64,000 nucleotides of DNA from contig JAOTON010000214.1 of the NCBI GenBank assembly GCA_034440635.1, forward strand, positions 186,001 through 250,000, in the 5' to 3' direction. This DNA is from Lepas anatifera. Its lineage: Eukaryota > Arthropoda > Thecostraca > Lepadidae. Below, in pieces: positions 1-10,266 of this stretch (within the stretch, counting starts at the first letter, position 1; the number at the start of each line of letters is the position of its first letter). A program made the position numbers and the translations under genes. The notes beneath the pieces were generated by a model. It was not told the origin of the DNA. It saw only the letters and a list, made by a program, of their open reading frames with translations, and did no database searches.

Positions 1-1381
1 GCGATGGCGGTGGAACAGTCTCTGCTGTAGACGATGGCGGCGGCGTAGATACAACCTGAGGCGCTGGAACAGCGCCCCCAGTGGGTGGTTCGATGGGGGA
101 CGGCGGGCGGCGCCTCCCTGTGGGGGAATGCTTGCCTCCCCGTCCCACAACTGTCCAGCTCTCTAAGTCCGCCGAAGGTTCGCGGCTGGACGAGTCACCA
201 ACAGGCGCTGCCTGCTGGTGCTCAGGGGTGGGGCCATGGCCCCGCTCCACACCCCGGCAGGAGCCGGGGGTGGGGGCTGGAGTCGAGAGCGTCGCTCCGC
301 TCCTGCCCCCCTCCCGGTAAGGAGGGAGGTTGTGGAGGATGCGCCGCCTCCGGCACGGGAGACGGAGATGCGGGCTGGCGTGAAAACACCAGCCCCATCC
401 TCCCTGCCAGGCGAACAAAGTCCCTCAGGGGACCGATCTTCATGCCGGATTCTTCCGGCAAGTAAAGATTGAGCAACGGGGTGTGACGCGCCCGGGGCCC
501 CAGTCAGCCCTGGGGGCACGTCTTTGATCGCCGCGGACGCATCATGTCTGGCCATCCGGCGGCCGCCGCCTCTTCCGACCTCAGTTGGTTAGAGTCGGCG
601 TCTGTCGTCGGTGGCTCTGTTGGTGATGTCCGCGGTGATGCTGATGGCTGCCTTACGGGCCCTTGTTACCTGGTCGGTAACCGTATTGGATCGGGTCAGC
701 TCTGTCCTGCACCTCCCAATATGTAGCTCCTGTTTGTTTTTGTTCTCTTATTTTGTTGATTATTCTTAGTTCCTACCATCTTTTATGCCTTAGTTGTTGC
801 CCCCGACAGTTATTTGCCTTCTTCGGCATTTTATGGGTGTAAGGCGCCCACTCGAGGCCTTCTCGAGCCCCGGTGACGAGGTTGACGGGATCCTGGGGGT
901 TGAGGTCCCCTCGGGCGGGTCAGTCCCGAGGGCTCCAACACGCCCCCTTTGGCCCAGATATCTCGATCTAACCGGGGTAAGCCGTCCGTAGGCTTCCGCG
1001 GGCGGCCTAGCGACGCGGCAGTGTCTGCGGGCACTGTCGCTCGGTCCAGCTGGGCAGGGGGACTATGTTTCGGGGTGCGGCGCGGCGCCCTTCGCGGTGG
1101 GGGCTGTGATAGTTCTTGCCGGGCGCGACGTGGGCCGGGGTTTCGGAAACCGTCGATTTGCGAGACTCCGGCCTGTTGGCGCGCATGGTGGACCGCAGTC
1201 TCCGCTGCGTGATGGGTGCCGCGTTTAGCTTCGTCCCGACTCATGGCCCTGCCAGCCCACTGGGCTGATGGCGTCAAGGGGGTGGGTGCGTTCTGATCGG
1301 AGGGGTTGTGTGGTATCTCTCGCCCTCTGAGACGGGCGCACCTGCCCCCGTAGGCACTGCACCAGCCTCCGGGCCCAGTCA
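1..1381 (+). other. GC-rich non-coding leader, probably 5' part of the following retrotransposon
   Basis: This stretch is very GC-rich and contains only short overlapping reading frames on both strands with no recognisable domain. It lies immediately upstream of a retrotransposon ORF1, and a GC-rich stretch of similar style lies upstream of the second, inverted copy of the same family (4572-5350). I infer a 5' untranslated region, but where the element begins cannot be seen. Confidence 0.3.
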
Positions 1382-3542
1382 TTGATACATGGTAACCCGG
1401 GGGCCGAAGGTGATAAACCCATCATGGCCTCTCCAAATCCAGAAACCCATGCTCCTCCCCGCGGTGTCGGGGACGAACCCAACTTTGATCCACCCCTTGA
1501 AGGGAGTGAGACTGATCCGAAGGTCCTAGTGATCCACCTCGAAGACGGTTACAAGATGAATCCTTTCCAGGTCGTGGAAGCATTAGCCAAATTTGGAACC
1601 TCAACTCATGTTTATCGTTATTCGGATGTGAAACTAGAAGTGTTGATGTCATCAAGAGCCGAAACATCTAACCTGTTGACCGCGAAAACCTGTCCTATGT
1701 TGGAAAAGACCATTCCCCAGTGTCAGTGCCCATATCAGTCGGACTACACCCAACCAAAAACAGCGTCATGGGTGTTGTTACCTGCAACGAACTTGGAGAA
1801 GCGACTGAGGAGGAGATTCTCACTGGTCTTAAGGGCCAGGGCGTCACTAAGGTCCGAAGGATGAACCGGAGAGAGGAAGGGAAGCTGGTTCCAACGAGTA
1901 CATTTGTACTGACGTTCGGTAGCAGGGAGCTGCCCCAAAAGCTGCGGATTGGTTGGTTCTCCGTGCGTGTGCGTGCATATGTGCCTGATCCCACTCGCTG
2001 TTTCCGCTGTCAGGACTACGGCCACATCACAAAATTTTGCAAAAGCCGGAGCGGTGCCCCAGATGCTCCGATGTATGTCACGGCACTTCATCGTGCAAAG
2101 CAAAGAGCGCCAAATGCGTTGCGTGAGGGTGACCATGAAGCCTGGTCGCGCACATGTCCCATCTTCGTTTCGGAAAGAGAAAAGCTAAAAGAAAAATCAA
2201 AGAAAGTAGCTCAGGAAAATCCCAAACCCTAAGGCAAACCAGCAAACCGTTCCACGAAGCTTCTCTCCATCCGGAGCCATCCACGACAGGTGGGGCAAGT
2301 GTGACAGGACGTAAGCGTGACATAGCACATGGCTCTCGAGGCTGAGCGTGAGAGATGGGTCTCTGGTCCGGTACTCCCATTCCGCGACGCGCTTGTCGGG
2401 AGTTCAGGGCAAGCGAAGCCGTCAGTCACCCTTGACTCTACCATGCGGGATCTCATGCACCTGTCTGTCCGGGATTTCGTGGATCTGATCGGTGGTCAGA
2501 TGCCACAGCCTGACAACCAACCCGACATGAGCGTTGAAACCCAATTCGACCCGCCACACAGGGTCATAACCGAAAGCGGTGTTCAAACGGACCCAACTGA
2601 AGACTCGGTCGCGTCGACAGCAGCACCGCAGTCTAACGGCCCGACTAGAGACACCATTGAGAAAGGGGTGCAGACGGACGTTACTGATAGGCGACAACCA
2701 GTGACGGAGACAAAGAAAGTCGCTGAACCGTCCCATGATCCTCCTGTACCGAAGCGTGCACGGTTTAGCGGAGGAGATGCTTCTGGCTCTCCAGGTACGG
2801 AGACAGTTCGTGCGGCCACACACAGCACAGGATCTACACCAAATAAAAAGAAAGTGCATTACCCACACCTGCAACCGTAAAAAGTCCAGCATCACAGCCA
2901 TCCATAAAATCAAAAGGCAGAACACCATCAAACGTAGCAACCAAAGGCTCGTTTCAGAGCGGTCCTCCTCAGCACCCCTAAAGTCGTAGCGTGCGCATAG
3001 AGCACGATGAAGCCATTCCATCCGCGGGCTGCGGGGATGCAGGGTTAATGCCGCCATATCCTCCACACCTCCGCCTCCACCAACACCACCTGCAAAAGCA
3101 AGAAACAGTGACTCCGGAACAGCTACACGCGACGGAAAGCGCAGGCTTTCTACCCCAAACTTACGTTGTGGGGAAAATCCCCCAATACGTGAGGGAAGAG
3201 AAAGCGATTTTGCATTTCGGGACTCGAAGGGAAGAGAATTTGGGTGCCGAGGGTCCAAAGAGCTTCTTCAGCCAAGGCTGCACTCTGGTTCCACCGAGAG
3301 CATCGGAAACGTGCAGCATGTTTGGCAGGATGGACCGCGACCCACTCCCGCTAGTGACGGGAGGCATCCCGGCCAAGAGTCCGGGAAGCATAATGGATAA
3401 AGACACAACATTCTTGCGCCGCTCTCCGCCAAAGGGTCTTGGGTACCCGGAGAGAATGGACAGACCACCGCCGGAGTGGAACGCTCGCACAGCTTGTGCG
3501 TCTCGGAAATGTTTGACGGTAGAAGCTGGGAGACGTAGTTAA
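1382..3542 (+). pseudogene. Non-LTR retrotransposon ORF1 (Gag-like, CCHC zinc knuckles), decayed
   Basis: ORF1 proteins of this type bind the element RNA and form ribonucleoprotein particles. The reading moves between frames. An N-terminal part (1382 to about 1700) continues in a second frame from 1720 to 2232, which holds a perfect CX2CX4HX4C knuckle at residues 94-107 (CFRCQDYGHITKFC). A second knuckle (CPRCSDVCHGTSSC) is visible in a third frame at about 2056-2096, and the first frame resumes with a GDHEAWSRTCP motif. A C-terminal part (2329-2880) has the motif LSVRDFVDLI, which matches LTVADIVRLL at the end of the inverted copy at 3685-4571. The piece 2991-3542 may be further C-terminal or 3' sequence. 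No endonuclease or reverse transcriptase follows. The jockey/I-like group is the closest fit; the clade is an inference. Confidence 0.7.
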
Positions 3543-3684
3543 GTATTTGATGGTATGAATATTATGTCGGGATTAACTATTATGTTGGCACAGTAATGTT
3601 TCTATGCTTTCGAACTCCCTACACCGGCATTTGTTTGTAACATAACCACAGTGGGGCGCGAAATGACCATGCAGTTGAAGCGCC
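3543..3684 (-). other. Junction and probable 3' UTR of the inverted retrotransposon copy
   Basis: This lies between the stop of the minus-strand ORF1 copy and the end of the plus-strand copy, so the two copies meet tail to tail. On the minus strand it starts, right after the ORF1 stop, with a conserved-looking GGGCGCTTCAACTGCATGG stretch. There is no room for an ORF2. Confidence 0.35.
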
Positions 3685-4571
3685 CTAAAACCCCAAAAAC
3701 AACAACAGGCGAACGATGTCCGCCACGGTCAAGGAGCGGATGACCTCCTCCGGGGTCATCCGTGGGGGGCCACTAATACCATCAGAGGTAGCCTTTGCGT
3801 AGGTTTTCCGTGGATGTTTGGCCTCATAAACGTCGCGAGCCTCGCGGAAGGATATGCGTCCTTTCACCTTGATCGCCATTATCTCTTTTTCTCTTTCCAA
3901 GACAGGGCAGCTGCGATCGTATGCTGCGTGAGGGGTCTGACCCTCTCCGCAGTTTATACAGTGCTTTCCAGCAGTGCAATCATCCCCTTTATGATTCGTG
4001 GAACTGCATCGTCCACATATCTGAGATCCCTTACATGATGAGGATGTATGGCCATAATGCTGGCAGCGTGGCAGCGAAAACATCTCATGGGAGATGGAAT
4101 GAAGGGTCTGACTGTTACACGCATATACCCCACATATATCGTCTCCGGAAGCTCATGACTGTCAAAAGTCAGGACAATCGTGTCACTTTCTACCATGTCC
4201 GCTCCTTTCCTGCTCTTCATTCTCCGCGCTTCTACAACACCAAAGCCAGACAAACCATCTACGATGTCACATTCTTCAACTCCCTTCAATTCAAAACAAC
4301 GAATAACTCCCTTCGAAAAATTTTTGGTTTCATGGGGCGTGCACGCAACCTTCACAGTCATCACTTTTCTATCTCCGTTCACAAGTCTGTAGAAGGAGAT
4401 CTCGTTCACACTGAGAGCACGCTCCGCTTCCCTGGAATCAGTAAACTCTATCTCGAGAACACCGTCCCTCAGACGATCACATCGAACAATTTTCCCGAGA
4501 CGGTCACAAGCTTGCTTCCTCTGGAACGGCGACAGCTTTCCAAGGTCTGTGTCCAGTCCCTTCATCATCAA
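3685..4571 (-). pseudogene. Non-LTR retrotransposon ORF1 (Gag-like), second copy, one visible frameshift
   Basis: The protein reads from 4571 leftwards. The first segment (to about 4070) has an N-terminal domain followed by PMRCFRC, the beginning of a CCHC knuckle. The second segment (4083-3685) continues with CQHYGHTSSSC, then CGRCSSTNHKGDDC and CINCGEGQTPHAAYDRSC, so three knuckles in a row. It ends with LTVADIVRLL, the same C-terminal motif as the copy at 1382-3542. The two segments are separated only by an 8-bp tandem duplication inside the first knuckle (4061-4076). Without it the frame would be continuous, with an ORF1 of roughly 290 residues. The stop is followed directly by non-coding sequence, with no ORF2, so this is either an ORF1-only element or an internally deleted copy. 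Confidence 0.75.
4061..4076. repeat. Perfect 8-bp tandem duplication breaking the ORF1 frame
   Basis: TGGCAGCG occurs twice in direct succession inside the first zinc knuckle of the minus-strand ORF1. Removing one copy restores the CFRCQHYGH reading. Eight bases is the target-duplication length of hAT transposons, so it could be an excision footprint. Replication slippage is the simpler alternative. Confidence 0.85.
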
Positions 4572-5350
4572 GACCCGTGAATTTGATGGAGCAATCTTTC
4601 TCCCAGTGAGGGAGGAGCTAGCGCCAGGGTGGTCCGGCGCAGAATAATGTGTGGGGAGGGGGGTGTCGGTGATGTGAAGTATCCATGAATAAGTGATTTA
4701 ATTCAGCCAGCCACGTGCGCCCCCTTCAGACGAGGGTGCTACGAGGCGAGAAGACGCACGGGCTGACTATACGGGGGAGACGCCGCCGTTACAGAGGGGG
4801 AGAGAGACTCACCAAACCCCCCCTGGCCCGACGACGGTCCCCCCTTGCACCTAGCCTAGACGACCCCGGGCGGGGCACGGACACCCCTCATTCCCCGGGT
4901 GAAGTCGGGACCTGACCAAAGGAGGGAGGGACAGCCGAGCCCCACCAAAGGCCGGCAGACTTTTAGAATGCTGCTACTCTTGTCGATGCCTTCAAGAGTT
5001 CCCCGCCCTTGCGGAAATCCAGACCAAAGTAGTGTTGCTAGAGGCACACGAACCAAAACAGCGCCTACCTCAGCTCAGCTACCAGGACTCCTTCATCCCG
5101 GGGTACGGGTCGGTGCGCAGCTCACCTTAAAAAGACAGGCGCCCCCACACAGCCTCATCGGAGCAGGCGACTACCACCTGCTCGCCACAACTAATTCCCG
5201 GCTGGTCCGAGGGAAGCGAGCCCCCGGCTTGCAGGGCCGGCGATTAGGGGATCCAGTCGTCAGCCACACGAGCCGGAGGCCCACGTACACCCAGACCATC
5301 CAGGAATCATAGGCACGTGCGGGGACGCCCATGACACTGGGAAAAGGTGG
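4572..5350 (-). other. GC-rich non-coding stretch, probable leader of the inverted ORF1 copy
   Basis: No reading frame here has a recognisable domain. The sequence is GC-rich like 1-1381 and lies upstream, on the minus strand, of the ORF1 at 4571-3685. Assigning it to the 5' UTR of that element is an inference. Confidence 0.25.
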
Positions 5351-5718
5351 GTAACTGGGAAGTTATGAGTTGGAAAAGGAAGCGGCTCTGTCTGCGCTAT
5401 CTAGCCCAGCCGTGCGTCGCACGCGACCGAGGTGTGCACACTCAAGACGAGCAAGGGTGCACACATCCCCGCCACCCGCGGAGACACGCCAGGCCAGACA
5501 TCGCAGACAGTGGATAGGAGGGGTATTTAGGAGTGGACAGAAAGGATACGGGTGGAAAGGCATGGATACATACGGAAATAAGGAAAGAAGAGGAAAAGGA
5601 ACAAGGAGTGGGTGGGATTTGAAGTTAGCAAGGCTAAAAAGGATGAGGATGGCAGTTTCGATTTGGCCTCTCGCCCGAAGGCGAGGGGCGAAACCCATCC
5701 TGCCAACTGGGGTCGCGG
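5351..5718 (+). other. Unassigned sequence before the MULE-like transposase
   Basis: Overlapping short frames on the plus strand (5370-5858, 5612-5908) run into the transposase pseudogene and might hold a frameshifted N-terminus. I see no motif that proves it. Confidence 0.2.
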
Positions 5719-6916
5719 GTGTCGTCACATCCCGTACCCAATTATCCATGTGCCGGACAAGTCAGCAGACGAGCCCAGCAGATGGAAATCGGTCCCCCTG
5801 CGGGGGCCGAGGGAAGAGCGCGCGAACGGTACTCACCCAAAGTCATCGAAGACCTTAACCTCATGCAGCGCGTGTCTGCAGCTCTTGACGTCTCGAGCAC
5901 TGTTTTGAAGGAGGATATTCAATTCATCGCCGACTCTCCTCTGATAGTGCACCTGTACGGAGAGTACGCGCTGAAGCGTGAAAACCTGGCCTCGTGCACC
6001 TTGCACATCGACGCCACCGGATCCCTGACGCAACAGGTCGGCAAGAAAAGGCCCTACCTGTACTCAGTGGTCGCCTCGTCCAACGGCGCACCGCTGAGTA
6101 CAGTGCCAATCGCCCACATGTTGGCAGAGGCGCACAATGTCCGTGTGGCTGCATTTTTCATAATGCAGCTGGAGCTTCTTTCCGACTGTGCACAGGCAAG
6201 CCGATGCGGCCACCGCGGGTCGTATGTGACCTGTCCTGGGCACTGCTTCACGCAGTAACCTTAGGATGGATGCAGATGTCGCTGCCACAGTACTTGGATG
6301 CTGCATGGCAAGCAGCTGCCAGCGGGCTGCCACCCATGACTGTGGTTTCTCTCTGCACCTGTCACATTACACACGACGTCGCTCGGGCTTCCGTCACCAG
6401 GCTCGGGAAGACTCAGAAAGAAGAGCGCCGAATGGTGGTGTGGCTTTTCGGTCGCATGCAGAGCTCCAGAACTCTGCCAGAGCTGTAGGCTGCATACACC
6501 CCGACCTATGCAGTCTCCTGCTGGGCAAGGAAGTGCCAGTCCTGCAGCTCCCGATCGCCAACGCGTGTGAGGACGAGCCTTCGGAGAGGATGGTGGAGGA
6601 CGGACCGGAGTTCTCCGAGTGGCGCTCCTACCGTAAAAGCACAAGGGCAGGTCGCCACTTCGATGCAGTGCGGAAACGAGTGGAGGATGGTCTGGTAGAA
6701 ACCAGTGAGGTTAACAATACTGCATTCTGTCCCGCCCTGGCAGATTTCTTCAGCGCCACTGTGATGCCTCTGTCACCATTATGGTCATGCCTGATCTGCG
6801 AGGAATGCTCCAGCAACGCGAGCGTCGAGAGCTGGTTCAGGACGCTCAAGAAGAGTATCTTGCTGCACCAAACCAAGAAGTCTTCAAGAAATCTGCATGT
6901 ATTTTTTCATCGTTAA
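5719..6916 (+). pseudogene. MULE-like DDE transposase, decayed across three frames
   Basis: A DDE transposase would cut and paste its own DNA. Three blocks that look like catalytic boxes appear in order but in three different frames. Frame 1 (about 5820-6110) carries LHIDATGSL, a likely first catalytic aspartate. Frame 3 (about 6205-6488) carries VVCDLSWALLHAV, a likely second aspartate, followed by LCTCHITHDVARA, which resembles the CxxH motif that MULE transposases carry between the second D and the E. Frame 2 (about 6570-6916) ends with SNASVESWFRTLKKSI, a likely catalytic glutamate. The order D, D, CxxH, E is what I expect of a Mutator-like element. The N-terminal DNA-binding part is not recognisable and no TIRs were found. 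Another DDE superfamily is possible. It cannot be functional as read. Confidence 0.55.
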
Positions 6917-6961
6917 ATCTGGCGGGAGATATCTCCTTTTAGGCGCGTGCATGTACCTGTA

Positions 6962-7653
6962 TTATGGTGCTGTCGGCGCGTATGATAATATATGCTCCTT
7001 GATTGCGTTCTTGTCCAATTTGTTTGTCGGCTCGTGATGTCCACGCTCATCAGGAGTAGCGATTACCCCTTTTGAGAGTGCGCTCCGGACAGATCTATCT
7101 TTCGACATAGCCAAGCCCATCGTCAGGAGAAAGAACCCCTTGCATACATGTCTACGCCCCCCCTCCAACGGTTGGCAGGAACCAAGACAGCGTGCGCGTT
7201 CTACGAGATTCGTTTTTGGTCCTATCCCTGCTATTGTCATTCATTTCCACGGAATCACTGGGCGCGCTTGTCGTGTGTCATCCCGCCGACCTTTTTGTTG
7301 GTCTCCTGCCGTGCAGCTTCATCAAATTTCTGACCACATCTGTAAGCACACAAGCCTGCAGCACATCTCTCCGGAGCTGGCTTCACGGGATGTTTTGTCA
7401 GATAAAGTGATATTTTTCTGATTCTAGGCGGCTCCTTTTTCTTTGAGAATGATTGTCGCCGTTTTCCCAGCTGTATCGGTGGTACACCCACATCGCCACT
7501 CAGCTGTATCGCTGGTATACCGACATCGCCACAGTCACCCGGCTGTATCGGTGGTACACCGGCTTCACCATCTTTAGGGTGATGACACCTTTTAATCGAT
7601 GTAACGGTCATGTTCTGACAGATTTTTCCTTTTGGTATGGTGCTGTTTGCCAA
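6962..7653 (-). pseudogene. Fragment of an unclassified transposon-associated protein
   Basis: The minus strand reads from 7653 to 7255 in one frame (CAYRCGQKFDEAARQE, then GGMTHDKRAQ) and from 7240 to 6962 in another (VCKGFFLLTMGLAMSKDRSV, then DERGHHEPTNKL and IKEHILSYAP). The pattern of a Cys pair, an 'R...F..FW'-like block, 'VCk.FFL.TL' and 'D.RG.H......I..HI.S.P' is one I know from uncharacterised proteins spread by transposons in arthropod genomes. The C-terminal part is missing. A short minisatellite (7470-7571) lies inside and encodes repeated PPIQ/PAIQ motifs. The identification is from memory of the pattern, and the function is unknown. Confidence 0.45.
7470..7571. repeat. Minisatellite, about three units of 32-38 bp
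   Basis: CTGTATCGGTGGTACAC-type units occur at about 7471, 7503 and 7541 with small differences. They are translated on the minus strand as repeated PPIQ-containing motifs in the transposon protein fragment. Confidence 0.8.
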
Positions 7654-7720
7654 TTTTGAAGAAATCGAAGTAGTCCGCCCTATTCGCCAAAGTTTTCAAA
7701 TTGCCCTAGTGCACAGTGGT
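7590..7720 (+). repeat. Diverged single unit of the 275-bp tandem family
   Basis: This stretch matches the core of the array at 8573-10070 (the AATTTTGAAGAAATCGAAG block, the CCGCCCTATTCGCC block and TGCCCTAGTG). It is separated from the array by about 850 bp of other sequence. Confidence 0.8.
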
Positions 7721-8572
7721 CGGAAACGGCCTCACGGATGGCCACCGAGGTTTTTGTTCATGCTCATTTTGCTACAGCGCTGAAACGGCCGAACAGATTC
7801 ACCCCCAATTTTCAGCAGATCATGCTGAATAAATTGCAATGGGAAAAATATACTCAAGTGGATTCACTGCACACCCGCACCGGAGAGGGGCTTGACACTT
7901 ACGCGCACTAGAGGGGGCCTGGTAGGCACCCCTTTAAGATCTTGTAAACTAAGAGGCGCAGAAAAACTACGTTTGGATGGTGGATGGAAGCTATGGGGAT
8001 CTACATCATGACCAATTTTCATTGACCTAGTTTCATATCTTCAAGGTCAAGCGATGTCATAAACGTCAAATATTGACCATGCTGGGGACCTATCAGAAAA
8101 TACCGTTATTAAGCGGGAAAATTACGACAATAAGCTCAAGGCAGATCAGGGTTATAGAGAGAAGGTCACAAAGAAGGTTTGCTACAATTTGGGGTCAAGG
8201 TCATCTAAGGTCATTGACTTAAGAGGTCACAATATGGTATACTACGGATAATGTACACTTTGACTAACACTTTTGCCGCTGTTTGGTGGCAAATGAAGAT
8301 TGACCTTTAAAAGCACCTTTGACCTTGAACTTTGACCTTGATCTTTACAGTGAGGTAACTTAACTATAACGTCATAGCATAATACACGTCCGCCCGGGTA
8401 GCGCTATTTGACTGGAAGCGGTGGGGTCAATGACCTTGAAAATTCCGACATGACCTTGACCTGTGACCTTTGAACTTAACCTAGACCTTCATGTGAGGTG
8501 GCCTTTGCACATCATCCCGGTTATATGACGTTATAACGTCACCACTCGGTATCCAATGCAAGCGAGCTGGTA
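7721..8572 (+). other. Non-coding stretch dense in TGACCTT motifs, ending in a dispersed repeat
   Basis: No coding potential is seen. From about 8010 on there are many TGACCTTG/AGGTCA-type words on both strands. The last part (about 8410-8572) is homologous to the reverse complement of about 33175-33345: both share a GGGGTCAATGAC block, a CATGTGAGGTG block, CACTCGGT and a final CTGGTAGGA. It is therefore a dispersed repeat that adjoins the 275-bp array. Confidence 0.7.
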
Positions 8573-10070
8573 GGAAGGTGCTATATACCAATTTTGAAGA
8601 AAATCGAAGTAGTCCGCCCTATTCGCCAAAATTTTCGAAGTGCCCTAGTGGGGCCCCTATGGGCCCCATGACTTAAATGATGGTTGGATTATATTTGGGA
8701 AAACGAGCCCTTTCATATGATAGGTATCATTATGCGAATTTTTTTATTGATTGGTGGATAATTGTTTTTTTTAATTCGAGGCCCTTTAAGGGCCCCTCTT
8801 AATCAATGCAACGGGCATGTTCTTCAGCCAGATTTATATTTCTGGTATGAAGGTGCTATATACCAATTTTGAAGAAAATCGAAGTAGTCCGCCCTATTCG
8901 CCAAAATTTTTAAAGTGCCCTAGTGGGGCCCCTATGGGTCCCATGGCTAAAATGATGGTCGGATTATCTTTGGGAAAACGAGCGCTTTCATATGATAGGC
9001 ATCATCATACGATTTTTGTATTGATTGGTGGATAATTGGTTTTTGAAAATTCGAGGCCCCTTTAGGGCCCCTCTTAATCAATGAAACGGGAATGTTCTTC
9101 AGCCAGATTTATCCTTCTGGTATGAAGGTGCTATATACCAATTTTGAAGAAAATCGAAGTAGTCCGCCCTATTCGCCAAAATTTTCAAAGTGCCCTAGTG
9201 GGACCACTATGGGCCCCATGACTAAAATGATGGCTGGATTATCTTTGGGAAAACGAGCCCTTTCATATGATAGGTATCATTGTATGATTTATTTGTATTT
9301 ATTGGTGGATAATTGATTTTTGAAAATTCGTGGCCCTTTAGGGCCTCTTAATCAATGAAACGGGCATGTTCTTCAGCCAGATTTATTCTTCTGGTATGAA
9401 GGTGTTATATACCAATTTTGAAGAAAATCGAAGTAGTCCGCCCTATTCGCCAAAATTTTCAAAGTGCCCTAGTGGGGCCCCTATGGGCCCCAAGACTAAA
9501 ATGATGGTTGGATTATCTTTGGGAAAACGAGCCCTTTCATATGATAGGTATCATTGTATGATTTTTTGTATTGATTGGTGGATAATTGGTTTTTGAAAAT
9601 TCGAGGCCCCTTTAGGGCCCCTCTTAATCAATGCAACGGGCATGTTCTTCAGCCAGATTTATTCTTCTGGTATGAAGGTGCTATATACCAATTTTGAAGA
9701 AAATCTAAGTAGTCTGCCCTATTTGCCAAAATTTTCAAAGTGCCCTAGTTGGGCCCCTATGGGCCCCATGACTAAATTCATGCCTGGATTATCTTTGGGA
9801 AAACGAGCCCTCTCATATGCTAGGTATCATTATATGAATTTTTTGTATTGATTGGTGGATAATTGGTTTTTGAAAATTCGAGGCCCCTTTAGGGCCCCTC
9901 TTAATCAATGCAACGGGCATGTTCTTCAGCAGATTTATCCTTCTGGTATGAAGGTGCTATATACCAATTTTGAAGAAAATCGAAGTAGTCCGCCCTATTC
10001 ACCAAAATTTTCTAGTGCCTTAGTGGGGCCCCTATGGGCCCCATGACTAAAATGACGGTTGGATTATCTT
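8573..10070 (+). repeat. Tandem repeat array, about 275-bp units
   Basis: The landmark CTATATACCAATTTTGAAG (one unit begins with T) recurs at 8581, 8857, 9131, 9405, 9681 and 9957, giving periods of 274-276 bp. Each unit holds two GC palindrome-like blocks (GGGGCCCCTATGGGCCCC and GGCCCCTTTAGGGCCCC). Short open frames of 64-76 codons recur in every unit, but they follow the repeat and not a gene. The last unit degrades at about 10070, shortly before the Helitron-like ORFs. Confidence 0.95.
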
Positions 10071-10165
10071 TTGAGGATAAAGATGATGCGAAAAACATAT
10101 TTTTTGTTTCTTTTTGTGTCCTCTATGATCAGAAATAACTCTTTTTTGTACTGAGTTAAGCGTGG

Positions 10166-10213
10166 ACTGAATGCGAATCTGTGCTGAACCTGTGCTGAAT
10201 CTGTGGTGAATCT
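10166..10213 (+). repeat. Short 12-bp tandem repeat
   Basis: About four degenerate units of the form AATCTGTGCTGA lie between the 275-bp array and the first Helitron-like ORF. Confidence 0.7.
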
Positions 10214-10266
10214 GTGCTAACTTCCGCTACATCGATTTTATTGCTATCAATCCCAGACTTTATGCT

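Noticed and set aside
81..726. Overlapping GC-rich ORFs at the left edge as genes
   Set aside because: Frames are open on both strands because of high GC content. They have low-complexity Pro/Arg/Gly composition and no domain.
5363..5858. ORFs on both strands here as an independent gene
   Set aside because: No motif. At most they include a frameshifted N-terminus of the MULE-like transposase.
8817..10046. Series of similar 64-76 codon ORFs starting MFFSQIY
   Set aside because: They recur with the 275-bp repeat period and have no domain. The open frame is a by-product of the repeat unit.
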